From: Oscillospiraceae bacterium
GTDB lineage: Bacteria > Bacillota > Clostridia > Oscillospirales > Oscillospiraceae
Direction: 5' to 3'
Assembly: GCA_902798545.1 (NCBI GenBank)
Contig: CADBWQ010000027.1
Span: 1 to 32,891 of the forward strand
Length of the DNA stretch: 32,891 nt
Position 1 is the stretch's first letter. Every line of letters begins with the position of its first letter. The position numbers and the translations under genes were made by a program. Of this stretch, positions 14,820 through 23,658 are shown piece after piece. The notes beneath the pieces were generated by a model, which was not told the origin of the DNA, made no database searches, and was given only the letters and a program-made list of their open reading frames with translations.

Positions 14820-15864
14820 AGTGATCCGGGAAATCGGAACGCCGGATGAGGAAGCACGTGTGCTTGCCAAGGCACGGTGGGATGCGATTGCCAAACCGAT
14901 GAACAGTCTGGGAAGTTTCGAAGAAATGATCATGCAGATTGCCGCCTTGAAGGGTACAGCAGTCTTCAGTCTTGAAAAACGCGCGCTGATGGTCTTCTGC
15001 GCAGATAACGGGGTGGTTGCCCAAGAGGTCAGCCAGTGCGGTAGCGAAGTGACCGGGAAGGTCGCGGTCTCCCTCGCCGAAGGCCGGAGCACGGCCAACA
15101 CCATGGCAGCCCGGGCGGGCTGCCGCGTGATCCCGGCTGATGTGGGAATGCTGGACTTCCCGGGGCATCCCGGTATCCGTAACATGCGTGTGCGTAACGG
15201 TACCGGCGACATCAGCCGGGAAGCAGCTATGACCGAAGAGGAATGTCTCAATGCCATGGCGGAAGGCGCGGCTATGGCGGAAGAACTGTGCCGGGAAGGC
15301 ATGGAACTGCTGGCTGTCGGAGAGATGGGGATCGGCAACACAACCACCGCCACTGCGCTGGCCGCTGCACTGCTGGGACTGAATCCGGATGAGATCACCG
15401 GCCGTGGCGCCGGGCTCAGTACGGCTGGGCTGGAACGAAAGAAATCGGCAATTCGGGCTGCGCTCAGGCGGGCCGCCTCCGGAGAAAAAGATACAGTCCG
15501 ACTGATGGCGGAGCTCGGCGGCCTGGACATCGCCGCCATGTGCGGCGCCTGTCTCGGCGCTGCGGCAAATCGCATCCCGGTGATCATCGACGGGATGATC
15601 ACCGCGACAGCAGCGTACTGTGCCTGCTTGCTCTGCCCCGGGGCAAAGGCTGCCATGCTGGCGAGTCACATCTCTACGGAAGGGCCTGATAAGCAGCTGC
15701 TGGAGGCACTTGAACTCAAAGCTCCGCTGGATGCAGGAATGCATCTCGGGGAAGGAACCGGCGCGCTGATGCTGATGCCCCTGCTGGATATGGCGCTGGA
15801 TGTCTACCACAACGGGCAGAACTTCGACAGCCTGGGGATTGAGGCGTATCAGCCTCTGAGGTAA
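14803..15864 (+). CDS. cobT: Nicotinate-nucleotide:dimethylbenzimidazole phosphoribosyltransferase
   Basis: The 353-residue product makes alpha-ribazole phosphate, the lower-ligand nucleotide. It has KPMNSLGSFE near the N-terminus, MVFCADNGVVAQEVSQC, GEMGIGNTTTATAL, and the catalytic base Glu317 in HLGEGTGA. Length and spacing are those of standard CobT. The ATG lies 17 bases inside cbiA with TAAGGA ahead of it. No gene for making dimethylbenzimidazole (bluB or bza) is present in the window, so the natural lower-ligand base cannot be told. Confidence 0.96.
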   Translation: MKKINEVIREIGTPDEEARVLAKARWDAIAKPMNSLGSFEEMIMQIAALKGTAVFSLEKRALMVFCADNGVVAQEVSQCGSEVTGKVAVSLAEGRSTANTMAARAGCRVIPADVGMLDFPGHPGIRNMRVRNGTGDISREAAMTEEECLNAMAEGAAMAEELCREGMELLAVGEMGIGNTTTATALAAALLGLNPDEITGRGAGLSTAGLERKKSAIRAALRRAASGEKDTVRLMAELGGLDIAAMCGACLGAAANRIPVIIDGMITATAAYCACLLCPGAKAAMLASHISTEGPDKQLLEALELKAPLDAGMHLGEGTGALMLMPLLDMALDVYHNGQNFDSLGIEAYQPLR

Positions 15865-15873
15865 GGAGAGAGC

Positions 15874-16410
15874 ATGCTGAGTATCATCATCGGCGGAGCA
15901 GGCAGCGGAAAGAGTGCGTTTGCCGAAAAACTGGTCTGCCGCCTGCCAGGGCAGCGGCTCTATATTGCCACCATGATCGCCCGGGATACCGAGAGCGTGA
16001 AACGGATCGAAAAACATCGGAAGCAGCGTGCCGGACAAGGATTCCGTACACTGGAGCGGGAAACCGACCTTGCTGGAGCAGTAGGTACAGACCCGACGGA
16101 GACACTGTTCCCAAAACGGGCAAATGCCCTGCTCGAGGATCTCTCCAATCTCCTTGCCAACGAGATGTTCAGCCAGAAGGGCGGCGGAATGGATGCAGTC
16201 AGAAAAGGTTTACGGGCACTGCTTGAACGCTGCGGAAATCTCACGGTTGTGACAAATGAGATATTCTCTGACGGAGTCGAATATGAAGGGGAGACGCTTG
16301 CATATCTCCGGAATCTTGCCCGGCTCAACAGGGATCTTGCCGGAGAGGCGGATCTCGTCGTTGAGATTGTCTGTGGCATGCCGAACGTATTGAAGGGGAA
16401 ACTGCCGTGA
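15874..16410 (+). CDS. cobU: Adenosylcobinamide kinase / adenosylcobinamide-phosphate guanylyltransferase
   Basis: The 178-residue product has the P-loop GGAGSGKS (7-14), IATMIARDTESVKRIEKHRKQR-type wording with the guanylylated His at about residue 48, and a C-terminal GMPNVLKGKLP like the family's GIPVxLK end. It phosphorylates adenosylcobinamide and then attaches GMP. A perfect AAGGAG lies before the ATG, 9 bases after cobT. A second, shorter CobU-like gene follows cobS, at 17165-17497. Confidence 0.92.
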   Translation: MLSIIIGGAGSGKSAFAEKLVCRLPGQRLYIATMIARDTESVKRIEKHRKQRAGQGFRTLERETDLAGAVGTDPTETLFPKRANALLEDLSNLLANEMFSQKGGGMDAVRKGLRALLERCGNLTVVTNEIFSDGVEYEGETLAYLRNLARLNRDLAGEADLVVEIVCGMPNVLKGKLP

Positions 16411-17168
16411 CTGTGCTGAAGAGTGTTTTGATTGCCTTTTCCATGTTCTCGGCTATACCCGTTCCACAGACGGAATGGGATGAGCGTGGAATGCGCTACA
16501 GCCTGTGTGCGTTCCCTCTGGTCGGCGTGGCGATTGCCGTCCTGAGTGCCTGCTGGGGATTCCTGTGTACTGTTCGGGCGGTGCCGAACCTGCTGAGAGG
16601 GGCGGGCTGCTGCCTGCTGCCTGTGCTTGTCACGGGAGGAATCCACCTTGACGGATATGCCGATACCTGGGATGCCATCTCCAGTCATGCGGATACCGAA
16701 AAACGGCAGGAGATCCTGAAGGATCCGCATCTCGGCGCCTTTGCGGCGATCCGGCTGGGCGTATATTTCGTCGCGTCGCTTTCTCTCTGGTGCGCACTGC
16801 CAGAGGTAAGTCTGTACAGCCTGATGGGCATCTATGGACTGTCGCGCTGCTTGTCCGGGATCGCTCTGACTAGCTTCCCGATCCGGCCGGGGAACGGCCT
16901 GGCCAGAACGTTTGCCCAGACCGCAGAGCGGACAAGGGTGCGGCGCATACTGATATTCATGGCGCTTGTTTTTGCGGGATTTCTGGGCATCGGCGGCGGA
17001 TTCCTCTGTGCTGTGGCCGCTGTTATGGTTTTCCTGAAATACAGAATGATCTGTGAGAAGGACTTTGGCGGGCTCTCCGGAGACCTGGCGGGCTGGTTTG
17101 TCCAGACGGCGGAGCTCTGGATGCTCGGAATGCTGGTTCTCAGCCGATATGCGGGAGGATTGCTGTGA
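16407..17168 (+). CDS. cobS: Adenosylcobinamide-GDP ribazoletransferase (cobalamin synthase)
   Basis: The 253-residue integral membrane protein has about six hydrophobic segments. IAFSMFSAIPVP opens the protein, and GGIHLDGYADTWDAI followed by EILKDPHLGAFAAI are the conserved acidic, Mg-binding motifs of CobS. It joins adenosylcobinamide-GDP to alpha-ribazole phosphate. The start is GTG, overlapping the cobU stop as GTGA; its own stop overlaps the next gene the same way. Confidence 0.95.
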   Translation: MTVLKSVLIAFSMFSAIPVPQTEWDERGMRYSLCAFPLVGVAIAVLSACWGFLCTVRAVPNLLRGAGCCLLPVLVTGGIHLDGYADTWDAISSHADTEKRQEILKDPHLGAFAAIRLGVYFVASLSLWCALPEVSLYSLMGIYGLSRCLSGIALTSFPIRPGNGLARTFAQTAERTRVRRILIFMALVFAGFLGIGGGFLCAVAAVMVFLKYRMICEKDFGGLSGDLAGWFVQTAELWMLGMLVLSRYAGGLL

Positions 17169-17497
17169 TCTTTATAACAGGTCCGCTCTATGCGGGGAAA
17201 AAAAGCTGGGTGCGGAAGCAGCTCGGCCTCACGGAGGAAGAGCTCGCCGCGTGCGCGGTATGGGACGTGCAGAATCTTGTTCCCTGTGACGATCTTCCGG
17301 CTCTCGTCGAATCTCTGTCCGGAAAACAGATTGTGATTGCGACGGAGATCGGCTGCGGTGTCGTTCCGATGGATCCCTCGGAGCGGGAGAGACGGGAGAT
17401 GGCGGGCTGCCTCTCATGTGAACTGGCCGGGCGGGCGGAGACTGTCATCCGTGTTTGCTGCGGTCTGCCGCAGCTCCTGAAAGGGGAATGGCCGTGA
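17165..17497 (+). CDS. Short CobU-like protein, 110 aa
   Basis: The product begins MIFITGPLYAGKKSW, a P-loop-like segment with GKK in place of GKS/T. It ends with ATEIGCGVVPMDPSERERREM and VIRVCCGLPQLLKGEWP, which match the Walker-B-side and C-terminal parts of CobU. The middle of CobU, including the guanylylated histidine, is absent, so the protein is about 60% of normal length. The ends are joined cleanly and the gene keeps GTGA overlaps on both sides, so it is not a random fragment. Similar short CobU relatives accompany full CobU in other Clostridia to my knowledge. It might be a kinase-only or regulatory subunit; the function is unknown. Confidence 0.75.
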   Translation: MIFITGPLYAGKKSWVRKQLGLTEEELAACAVWDVQNLVPCDDLPALVESLSGKQIVIATEIGCGVVPMDPSERERREMAGCLSCELAGRAETVIRVCCGLPQLLKGEWP

Positions 17498-18081
17498 GAG
17501 TCTGGCTGATCCGACATGGAATGACCCGGCTTGGTGAGGAGAAACGATATCAGGGAAGCCTGGATGAAGGGCTTTCGGAGAACGGAAGAAGGGCACTGAC
17601 AAGGGCAGCATTCTGCCCCGCGCATGTCTATGTATCAACGGCTGCACGCGCAAGAGAAACCGCGGGGATCGTCTTTCCGGAGGCGGAGCAGCTGCTCTGT
17701 CACGATTTGCGGGAGATGGACTTTGGCGCGTTCGAAGGACGCGGCTGGTGGGAGATGGAAGAAGACGCCGACTATCGTGCCTGGGTCGACGGTGGATGCG
17801 CTGGCCGCTGCCCCGGCGGCGAGGATCGAGCGGAATTCACCAGGAGGGTATGCGGATGCTTTGAAAAGATCCTGAAGGCCGAATCGGGAGAAAACGGCGG
17901 AGAGGATAATATCGCGATCGTTGCTCACGGTGGAACGCAAATGGCGCTGCTCGGAGAGAAAGGCTTTCCGCAGCAGGAATACTATCGCTGGCAGAGACCC
18001 TGCGGCTGCGGCTGGCTGCTGGATTGTGAGAAGGGGAGCGGCAGACTGCGTGTTATTCAGGAGATATCATTTCTGAGATGA
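17494..18081 (+). CDS. cobC: Alpha-ribazole phosphatase, histidine phosphatase family
   Basis: The 195-residue product opens RVWLIRHGMTRLGEEKRYQG with the phospho-accepting His8, then STAARARETA, LREMDFGAFEGR and the second catalytic His in AIVAHGGT. This is a phosphoglycerate-mutase-like phosphatase; context makes it CobC, which removes phosphate from alpha-ribazole phosphate or the cobalamin phosphate. I chose GTG 17494: AAGGGG lies 7 bases upstream and it makes the usual GTGA overlap. The ATG at 17488 is too close to that site. Confidence 0.9.
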   Translation: MRVWLIRHGMTRLGEEKRYQGSLDEGLSENGRRALTRAAFCPAHVYVSTAARARETAGIVFPEAEQLLCHDLREMDFGAFEGRGWWEMEEDADYRAWVDGGCAGRCPGGEDRAEFTRRVCGCFEKILKAESGENGGEDNIAIVAHGGTQMALLGEKGFPQQEYYRWQRPCGCGWLLDCEKGSGRLRVIQEISFLR

Positions 18082-19058
18082 GAATTCTTTTGGCTGCGCT
18101 GTGCGGGTTCGGCCTGGATCTCATCCTTGGGGATCCGGAGATGCTGACGCCGATCCACCCGGTGGTTCTGATGGGACACTGCATCACGGCGCTGGAAAAA
18201 CTGCTGAGGAAACACTTCCCGAAAAACCGGCAGGGAGAGCTGCTTGGCGGGCTGCTGCTGGCAATCACCCTCCCGGCCGGGACACTTTTGATCTGCCTGT
18301 TCACGTTGGCATTACTGAATCGGCTCTGGCCGCCGCTCGCCTTCGGTGTCGAGTGCGTCTGGTGCTGGCAGGCCCTGGCGGCCAGAAATCTCCGCGACGA
18401 GGCCATGCGTGTCTACCGGACGCTGAGAGAAGGTACGCTGAAAGACGCCAGAAATGCGGTGGCTCGAATCGTCGGGAGAGACACGGATGCCCTGGATCGA
18501 GGCGGTGTGATCCGCGCGACAATCGAGACCGTGGCGGAAAATTTCTCCGACGGGATCGCAGCGCCGATGCTGTATATGATGATTGGCGGAGCGCCGCTGG
18601 CCCTGTGTTACAAGGCGATCAACACCATGGACAGCATGTTGGGGTATAAGAACGAACGATACCTCTGGTTCGGGAGGGCTGCGGCAAGGCTGGACGACGC
18701 AGCAAACTACGTCCCCGCCAGAGCGGCGGCACTGATTCTGATCGCTGCTGCGGGACTGTGCAGGGAAAACCGGAAGTCTGCTCTTCGGATCTGGAAGCGG
18801 GACCGGCGGAACCATGCCAGCCCAAACTCTGCCCAGTGTGAGGCCGTGATGGCCGGTGCGCTGGAGTTGCGACTCTGCGGTCCGGCATATTATTTCGGGG
18901 AGCGTTATGACAAGCCGTTTATCGGTGATGCCATACGGGATGCGGAGGCCGAGGATATCCGCCGCGCCTGCCGGATGGAACAGATGGGGAGCCTGCTTTG
19001 CCTGGGCCTGCTCTGCTTCCTGCGGGCGGGTATTATACTGCTGATGAGGGTGCCATGA
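18078..19058 (+). CDS. cbiB: Adenosylcobinamide-phosphate synthase
   Basis: The 326-residue membrane protein has FGLDLILGDPEMLTPIHPVVLMG at the N-terminus, the CbiB/CobD family hallmark, and later GRDTDALDRGGVIRATIETVAENFSDGIAAPMLY and INTMDSMLGYKNERY. Several hydrophobic helices surround these motifs. It attaches aminopropanol (phosphate) to adenosylcobyrate. It overlaps cobC and cobD by ATGA junctions; cobD downstream supplies its aminopropanol phosphate, which fits the order. Confidence 0.96.
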   Translation: MRILLAALCGFGLDLILGDPEMLTPIHPVVLMGHCITALEKLLRKHFPKNRQGELLGGLLLAITLPAGTLLICLFTLALLNRLWPPLAFGVECVWCWQALAARNLRDEAMRVYRTLREGTLKDARNAVARIVGRDTDALDRGGVIRATIETVAENFSDGIAAPMLYMMIGGAPLALCYKAINTMDSMLGYKNERYLWFGRAAARLDDAANYVPARAAALILIAAAGLCRENRKSALRIWKRDRRNHASPNSAQCEAVMAGALELRLCGPAYYFGERYDKPFIGDAIRDAEAEDIRRACRMEQMGSLLCLGLLCFLRAGIILLMRVP

Positions 19059-20107
19059 AAGAAACACACGGCGGCGACTGGTCCGGTTTTCAAAGTGAAT
19101 ACGGTTTTCTTCCTTTGGACTTCTCTGCGAATGTGAGTCCACTGGGACTCCCTGCCAGCGTGCGCGAGGCCGCGGTTCGGGCCCTGGAGAATGCGGACCG
19201 GTATCCGGATCCACTGTGCCGGGAACTGCGTATCCGGCTGGCAGAGCATCATGGGATCCCAGATACACAGGTCGTCTGCGGCAACGGGGCGGCAGATCTG
19301 ATTTTCCGGATCTGCAGGGCGCTTCGGCCGAGATGCGCGCTGCTCACGGCGCCGGATTTTGAAGAGTATGAGCGTGCGCTGCGTGCCGAAAACTGCGAAA
19401 TCCGCTATGTGGCAAGATCGGTCTCGAATGACTTTTGCCTCGACCCGGATCATCTCAAAACACAGATCGATGGCGCGGAGCTGCTCTTTCTCTCCAATCC
19501 CAACAATCCAAGCGGACTGATCACGGAGAAAGCAGTTCTGAGGAAGATCCTGGAGATCTGCGCCGAAGTCCGCTGTGTGCCGGTTATCGATGAGTGCTTC
19601 ATGGATTTCACCGAACATCCGGAGGAAAACAGCCTGATCCCTGAGCTCTGCCGCTGGCCGGACCTGGTGATCCTGAAGGCATTCACCAAGACTTATGCCA
19701 TGGCGGGACTCCGCCTCGGTTATGCGATTTGTGGGAGCAATTCTCTCGCCGGGAAGATACAGAGAGAGGGGCAGCCCTGGCCGGTGTCAAATGTGGCGCA
19801 GGAAGCCGGACTCGCAGCGCTGAATGAGAAAGATTATGTAAACTGTCTTCGCCTGCTGATCTCCCGTGAGCGGCAGCGTATGATCGTGGCGATGGAAGTG
19901 CTCGGCCTGCGTGTCATTCCGGGAAAAGCCAATTATCTGCTGTTTCAGTGCGGAGACGGAGTGTTGGAGAAAAAGCTCCGCGACAGAGGAATCCTGATTC
20001 GGGACTGCGGCAGCTTTGAAGGGCTGTCTGCCGGATGGTTCCGGGTTGCAGTCCGGACTGGGACGGAAAATGACCGGCTTCTCCGGACGCTTCAGGAGGT
20101 GCTGTAG
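19055..20107 (+). CDS. cobD: L-threonine-O-3-phosphate decarboxylase
   Basis: The 350-residue PLP enzyme makes (R)-1-amino-2-propanol phosphate. It has LDFSANVSPLGLP, NADRYPDP, VVCGNGAADLIF, FLSNPNNPSG and the PLP-lysine region KAFTKTYAMAGLRLGYA (Lys at about 212). These are the marks of CobD within the histidinol-phosphate aminotransferase-like fold, and context distinguishes it from HisC. The ATG at 19055 overlaps the cbiB stop; an open frame further upstream lies inside cbiB and is rejected. Confidence 0.94.
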   Translation: MKETHGGDWSGFQSEYGFLPLDFSANVSPLGLPASVREAAVRALENADRYPDPLCRELRIRLAEHHGIPDTQVVCGNGAADLIFRICRALRPRCALLTAPDFEEYERALRAENCEIRYVARSVSNDFCLDPDHLKTQIDGAELLFLSNPNNPSGLITEKAVLRKILEICAEVRCVPVIDECFMDFTEHPEENSLIPELCRWPDLVILKAFTKTYAMAGLRLGYAICGSNSLAGKIQREGQPWPVSNVAQEAGLAALNEKDYVNCLRLLISRERQRMIVAMEVLGLRVIPGKANYLLFQCGDGVLEKKLRDRGILIRDCGSFEGLSAGWFRVAVRTGTENDRLLRTLQEVL

Positions 20108-20108
20108 G

Positions 20109-21608
20109 ATGGCGAAGTGTATCATGGTGCAGGGAACGATGTCCGGAGCGGGAAAGAGCCTGCTTGTGACAGCGCTCTGCCGGATTTTTGCCCGGGATGG
20201 GTACCGCGTTGCGCCATTTAAGAGCCAGAACATGGCGCTCAACAGCTTCGTTACGCCGGACGGGCTGGAACTGGGGCGGGCACAGGCGGTACAGGCCGAG
20301 GCGGCAGGAATCCCCTGTGATGTGAGGATGAACCCGATTCTGCTCAAACCGTCCAGCGATACCGGCAGCCAGCTCATCGTGATGGGTGAGGTGCTCGGTC
20401 AGTACGATGCGAAGGAGTACTTCCGGATGAAGCGGAGCCTGATACCCCGAATCCTGAATGCGTATGACAGCCTCGCGAAAGAGAATGACATCATTGTGAT
20501 CGAGGGTGCGGGCTCCCCTGCGGAGATCAATCTGCGGCAGGATGACATTGTCAATATGGGCCTGGCGGAACTCGTGAATGCGCCGGTGATTCTGGCCGGG
20601 GACATCGACCGGGGCGGCGTCTTTGCTCAGCTCTACGGAACGGTCGCGCTGTTGCAGCAGGAAGAGCGGAGAAGAGTAATTGGCACGGTGATCAACAAGT
20701 TCCGCGGCGATGTGGAGCTTCTGCGGCCCGGACTCAGGCAGCTGGAGGCGCTGACGGAGCTGCCGGTGCTCGGTGTCGTGCCCTGGATGAAAGTCGACAT
20801 TGATGACGAGGACAGCCTGGCACCTCGGCTGGAGAGAACGGACAAATCTGAAAAACCTCTGGATCTTGTAGTGATCCGCCTGCCCCACATTTCGAACTTT
20901 ACGGATTTTTCCCCTCTGGAGGAGCACCCGTTGCTCGGACTGCGTTATGCGGACCGGAGAGAACAGCTCGGACATCCGGATCTGGTAATCCTGCCCGGAA
21001 CAAAGAACACCATGGGCGACCTGTGCTGGCTTCGGGATTCCGGGCTTGCAGAAGGTATTCTCGTGCAACACGCAGCTGGCCTTGCGGTTCTTGGCATCTG
21101 TGGCGGATATCAGATGCTGGGAAACCGGATTTCGGATCCGGAAAATGTGGAAGGCGGAGGGAGTGCCGTGGGACTCGGGCTCCTGCCCGGTGAGACGATC
21201 TTTACCGGAGACAAGACCCGGACCCGAAGACACGCGGTATGCCATGAGGGACCCTTTGCTGGAGTGAAGCTGGAGGGATATGAGATCCACATGGGGAAAA
21301 CCGTTTCCAATGGGGCCGCATTCTGCCGTATGGAAGACGGGACGGAGGACGGCGCCCAGGGGGAAAACGTCTTTGGCACGTATCTGCACGGCCTGTTTGA
21401 CAACGGGGAACTGGTAGACAGGCTCGCTTCGTGGCTTGGAGAGCGAAGAGGAATCCGCATACCCCTGCAGAGAACGGAAAACAGAGCAGCATACCGAAAC
21501 CGCCAGTACGATCTGCTGGCGGATACGGTACGGGAAAGCCTGAACCTGAGAAAAATCGAAGAGGCAATGGAGGCTTTTGCACATGATCAGCGCGCCGGGA
21601 CAGATTGA
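20109..21608 (+). CDS. cbiP: Cobyric acid synthase
   Basis: The 499-residue product begins KCIMVQGTMSGAGKSLLVTA (P-loop variant) followed by PFKSQNMALNSFVT and IVIEGAGSPAEINL, the CbiP/CobQ signatures. The C-terminal amidotransferase domain has the nucleophile Cys in LGICGGYQMLG and GTYLHGLFDN. It amidates the b, d, e and g side chains of adenosylcobyrinate diamide. The start is ATG 20109 with AGGAGGT 8 bases upstream, one base after cobD. The 3' end overlaps cbiC by 26 bases. Confidence 0.96.
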   Translation: MAKCIMVQGTMSGAGKSLLVTALCRIFARDGYRVAPFKSQNMALNSFVTPDGLELGRAQAVQAEAAGIPCDVRMNPILLKPSSDTGSQLIVMGEVLGQYDAKEYFRMKRSLIPRILNAYDSLAKENDIIVIEGAGSPAEINLRQDDIVNMGLAELVNAPVILAGDIDRGGVFAQLYGTVALLQQEERRRVIGTVINKFRGDVELLRPGLRQLEALTELPVLGVVPWMKVDIDDEDSLAPRLERTDKSEKPLDLVVIRLPHISNFTDFSPLEEHPLLGLRYADRREQLGHPDLVILPGTKNTMGDLCWLRDSGLAEGILVQHAAGLAVLGICGGYQMLGNRISDPENVEGGGSAVGLGLLPGETIFTGDKTRTRRHAVCHEGPFAGVKLEGYEIHMGKTVSNGAAFCRMEDGTEDGAQGENVFGTYLHGLFDNGELVDRLASWLGERRGIRIPLQRTENRAAYRNRQYDLLADTVRESLNLRKIEEAMEAFAHDQRAGTD

Positions 21609-22245
21609 GCGGAAAAGCATGGAGATCATCCGTGCGGAACTTGCGGCGAGAGGAATCGCTCTTCCGGAGGAAAACGAAGCGGTGATTCTGCGCTGCGTCC
21701 ATGCAAGTGCGGATTTTGATTACACCGAGGCGCTCCGGTTCACACCGGGCGCGGCAAAGAAGGCGGTGGAAGCATTGCGGCGGGGCAGAGACATTGTGAC
21801 GGATACCAATATGGCCCTCGCCGGGATCAGCAGACCCGGGCTGAGGAAGCTCGGAGCGGCGGCATACTGCTACATGGCGGAAGAAGCGATTGCTGAGCGG
21901 GCGAAGGCGGAGGGGACGACCCGTGCCAGCGCCGCCATGGATTACGCCGCGGAAAGAAATCCGGGAGCGATCTTTGCCGTCGGCAACGCACCGACAGCGT
22001 TGTACCGGCTTGCGGAGCAGATGGAAAAAGACCTCCGCCCGGCACTGGTTATCGCGGTTCCCGTGGGATTCGTAAATGTCGTGGAAAGCAAGGAGACGGT
22101 CTTCAATACCTGTGAGAAAAAGGGTGTACCATGTATTGCGGCAATGGGCCGCAAGGGGGGAAGCAGCATTGCCGCGGCAATCTGCAACGCACTGATCTAT
22201 TCCGCGGCGGATCTGCTGGAACCCGCGGCGAGAGGCTGGAACTGA
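21583..22245 (+). CDS. cbiC: Cobalt-precorrin-8 methylmutase
   Basis: The 220-residue product moves the methyl from C11 to C12 to give cobyrinate. Conserved stretches are IERKSMEIIRAEL, RCVHASADFDYTEALRF with the catalytic-type His, DTNMALAGI, AIFAVGNAPTALYRL and VIAVPVGFVNVVESKE. ATG 21583 has GGAGG 9 bases upstream. The frame overlaps the end of cbiP by 26 bases. Confidence 0.95.
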   Translation: MISAPGQIERKSMEIIRAELAARGIALPEENEAVILRCVHASADFDYTEALRFTPGAAKKAVEALRRGRDIVTDTNMALAGISRPGLRKLGAAAYCYMAEEAIAERAKAEGTTRASAAMDYAAERNPGAIFAVGNAPTALYRLAEQMEKDLRPALVIAVPVGFVNVVESKETVFNTCEKKGVPCIAAMGRKGGSSIAAAICNALIYSAADLLEPAARGWN

Positions 22246-22246
22246 G

Positions 22247-22522
22247 ATGAACGAAAAACACTATTCCTTTTTCCGGAACCGGGAGTGCGAATATTTCCCC
22301 TGTCATGAGGGGATAGAGGAAGAGAATTTTAACTGTCTGTTCTGCTACTGCCCGCTCTACACACTCGGGGAGGCCTGCGGCGGAGACTTCATCTATACTG
22401 ACAACGGTGTAAAGAGCTGTGAGCGCTGCTCGTTTCCGCACCGCCGCGAAAACTACGGAGAGATTCTGAAACGCTTTCCGGAGCTCTCCGTGCTTGCCTC
22501 AAAACGGAGAAGAGAATCATGA
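22247..22522 (+). CDS. Cysteine-rich small domain protein of cobalamin clusters
   Basis: The 91-residue product has nine cysteines, arranged as CEYFPC, NCLFCYCPLYTLGEAC and SCERCSFPH, with two flanking histidines. This matches the 'cysteine-rich small domain' repeatedly found in clostridial cobalamin operons. The pattern suggests a zinc site or an iron-sulfur cluster; I cannot tell which. It starts 1 base after cbiC and overlaps cbiD by ATGA, so it is translated with the ring-contraction enzymes. It might serve as a redox or metal-handling partner in corrin synthesis, but no function is established to my knowledge. Confidence 0.8.
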   Translation: MNEKHYSFFRNRECEYFPCHEGIEEENFNCLFCYCPLYTLGEACGGDFIYTDNGVKSCERCSFPHRRENYGEILKRFPELSVLASKRRRES

Positions 22523-23658
22523 GCTTTGAACACTATATCCGAAGCGGCAGCAGGCGGCTTCGCTGCGGCTATACGACCGGGAGCTGCGCCGCACTGGCCG
22601 CATCCGGCGCGGCGGAACTGCTGCTGACCGGAAAGGCGCCGGAAAAGCTGACCCTCCTCACGCCAGGCGGACTCCGGGTAGAGACAACGCCGGCCTGCTG
22701 CCGTATGGACGGGGAAACCGCCGTATGCGCCGTGCAGAAAGACGCAGGGGATGACCCGGATGTGACTGACGGAATCCTGATCGTTGCCCGCGTAAGCAGA
22801 AGCGCAGAGGGAATCACAGTCGACGGCGGAGAAGGAATCGGCCGGGTAACCAGGCCGGGGCTGGATCAGGCGGTGGGAGAAGTCGCCATCAATTCCGTCC
22901 CGCGCCGTATGATCCGCGCCGCACTGGAGACCGTCTGCGAGGAGCTCGGTTATCGGGAAGGACTGCATACGGAGATCTCCGCACCGCAGGGCAGAGAGAT
23001 CGCAGAGAGAACGTTCAACCCCATGCTTGGGATTGAAGGCGGTATCTCAATTCTCGGTACTTCCGGGATTGTGGAACCGATGAGCGAACAGGCAATCGTG
23101 GACACCATCGCCCTCGAGATCCGGCAGAAAGCGGCCGCCGGCAGCAGGCGGCTGATCCTGTGCCCGGGAAACTACGGGCTGGACTACCTCAGCGGACAGA
23201 TGCCGGAGCTAGAAAATGTTCCGCGCGTCAAGTGCTCCAACTACATCGGGGATGCGCTGGATCTGGCCATTCTGGAAGGAATGGAGGAAGTCCTGCTGGT
23301 GGGGCATATCGGCAAACTGGTGAAGCTGGCCGGCGGTATCATGAACACCCACTCCCGTATGGCGGACTGCCGGAAAGAAATCTTCTGTGCCCACGCGGCA
23401 CTCTGCGGCGCGGATAAAGAGACCTGTGAGAAGCTGATGCATCAGGTGACGACTGACGGCTGCCTGGAGGTACTGGAGAAAGCGGGCCTGCGGCAGCTCG
23501 TGATGGAACGCCTGCTGAAGGCGATACAAGCCGTTCTGGATCGGCGCAGCAGCGGCAGCTGCCGCATGGGAGCGGTGCTCTTCTCCAATCTCTGCGGGTT
23601 TCTGGGCCGGACAACAGAGGCGGAGGCGCTGCTCCGGAACTGGAGAGATGCAGAATGA
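22519..23658 (+). CDS. cbiD: Cobalt-precorrin-5B C1-methyltransferase
   Basis: The 379-residue product has the CbiD opening LRCGYTTGSCAALAASGA, then VQKDAGDDPDVTDG, GGEGIGRVTRPGL, INSVPRRMI, GISILGTSGIVEPMSEQA and CSNYIGDALDLA, plus VGHIGKLVKLAGGIMNTHS. It methylates C1 during ring contraction in the oxygen-independent route. It overlaps its neighbours by 4 bases at each end. Confidence 0.96.
   Translation: MSFEHYIRSGSRRLRCGYTTGSCAALAASGAAELLLTGKAPEKLTLLTPGGLRVETTPACCRMDGETAVCAVQKDAGDDPDVTDGILIVARVSRSAEGITVDGGEGIGRVTRPGLDQAVGEVAINSVPRRMIRAALETVCEELGYREGLHTEISAPQGREIAERTFNPMLGIEGGISILGTSGIVEPMSEQAIVDTIALEIRQKAAAGSRRLILCPGNYGLDYLSGQMPELENVPRVKCSNYIGDALDLAILEGMEEVLLVGHIGKLVKLAGGIMNTHSRMADCRKEIFCAHAALCGADKETCEKLMHQVTTDGCLEVLEKAGLRQLVMERLLKAIQAVLDRRSSGSCRMGAVLFSNLCGFLGRTTEAEALLRNWRDAE

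Noticed and set aside
13311-16038. Long minus-strand open frames across cbiA and cobT
   Set aside because: They are shadows of high-GC, codon-biased genes with well-defined catalytic motifs on the plus strand, and they lack ribosome sites.
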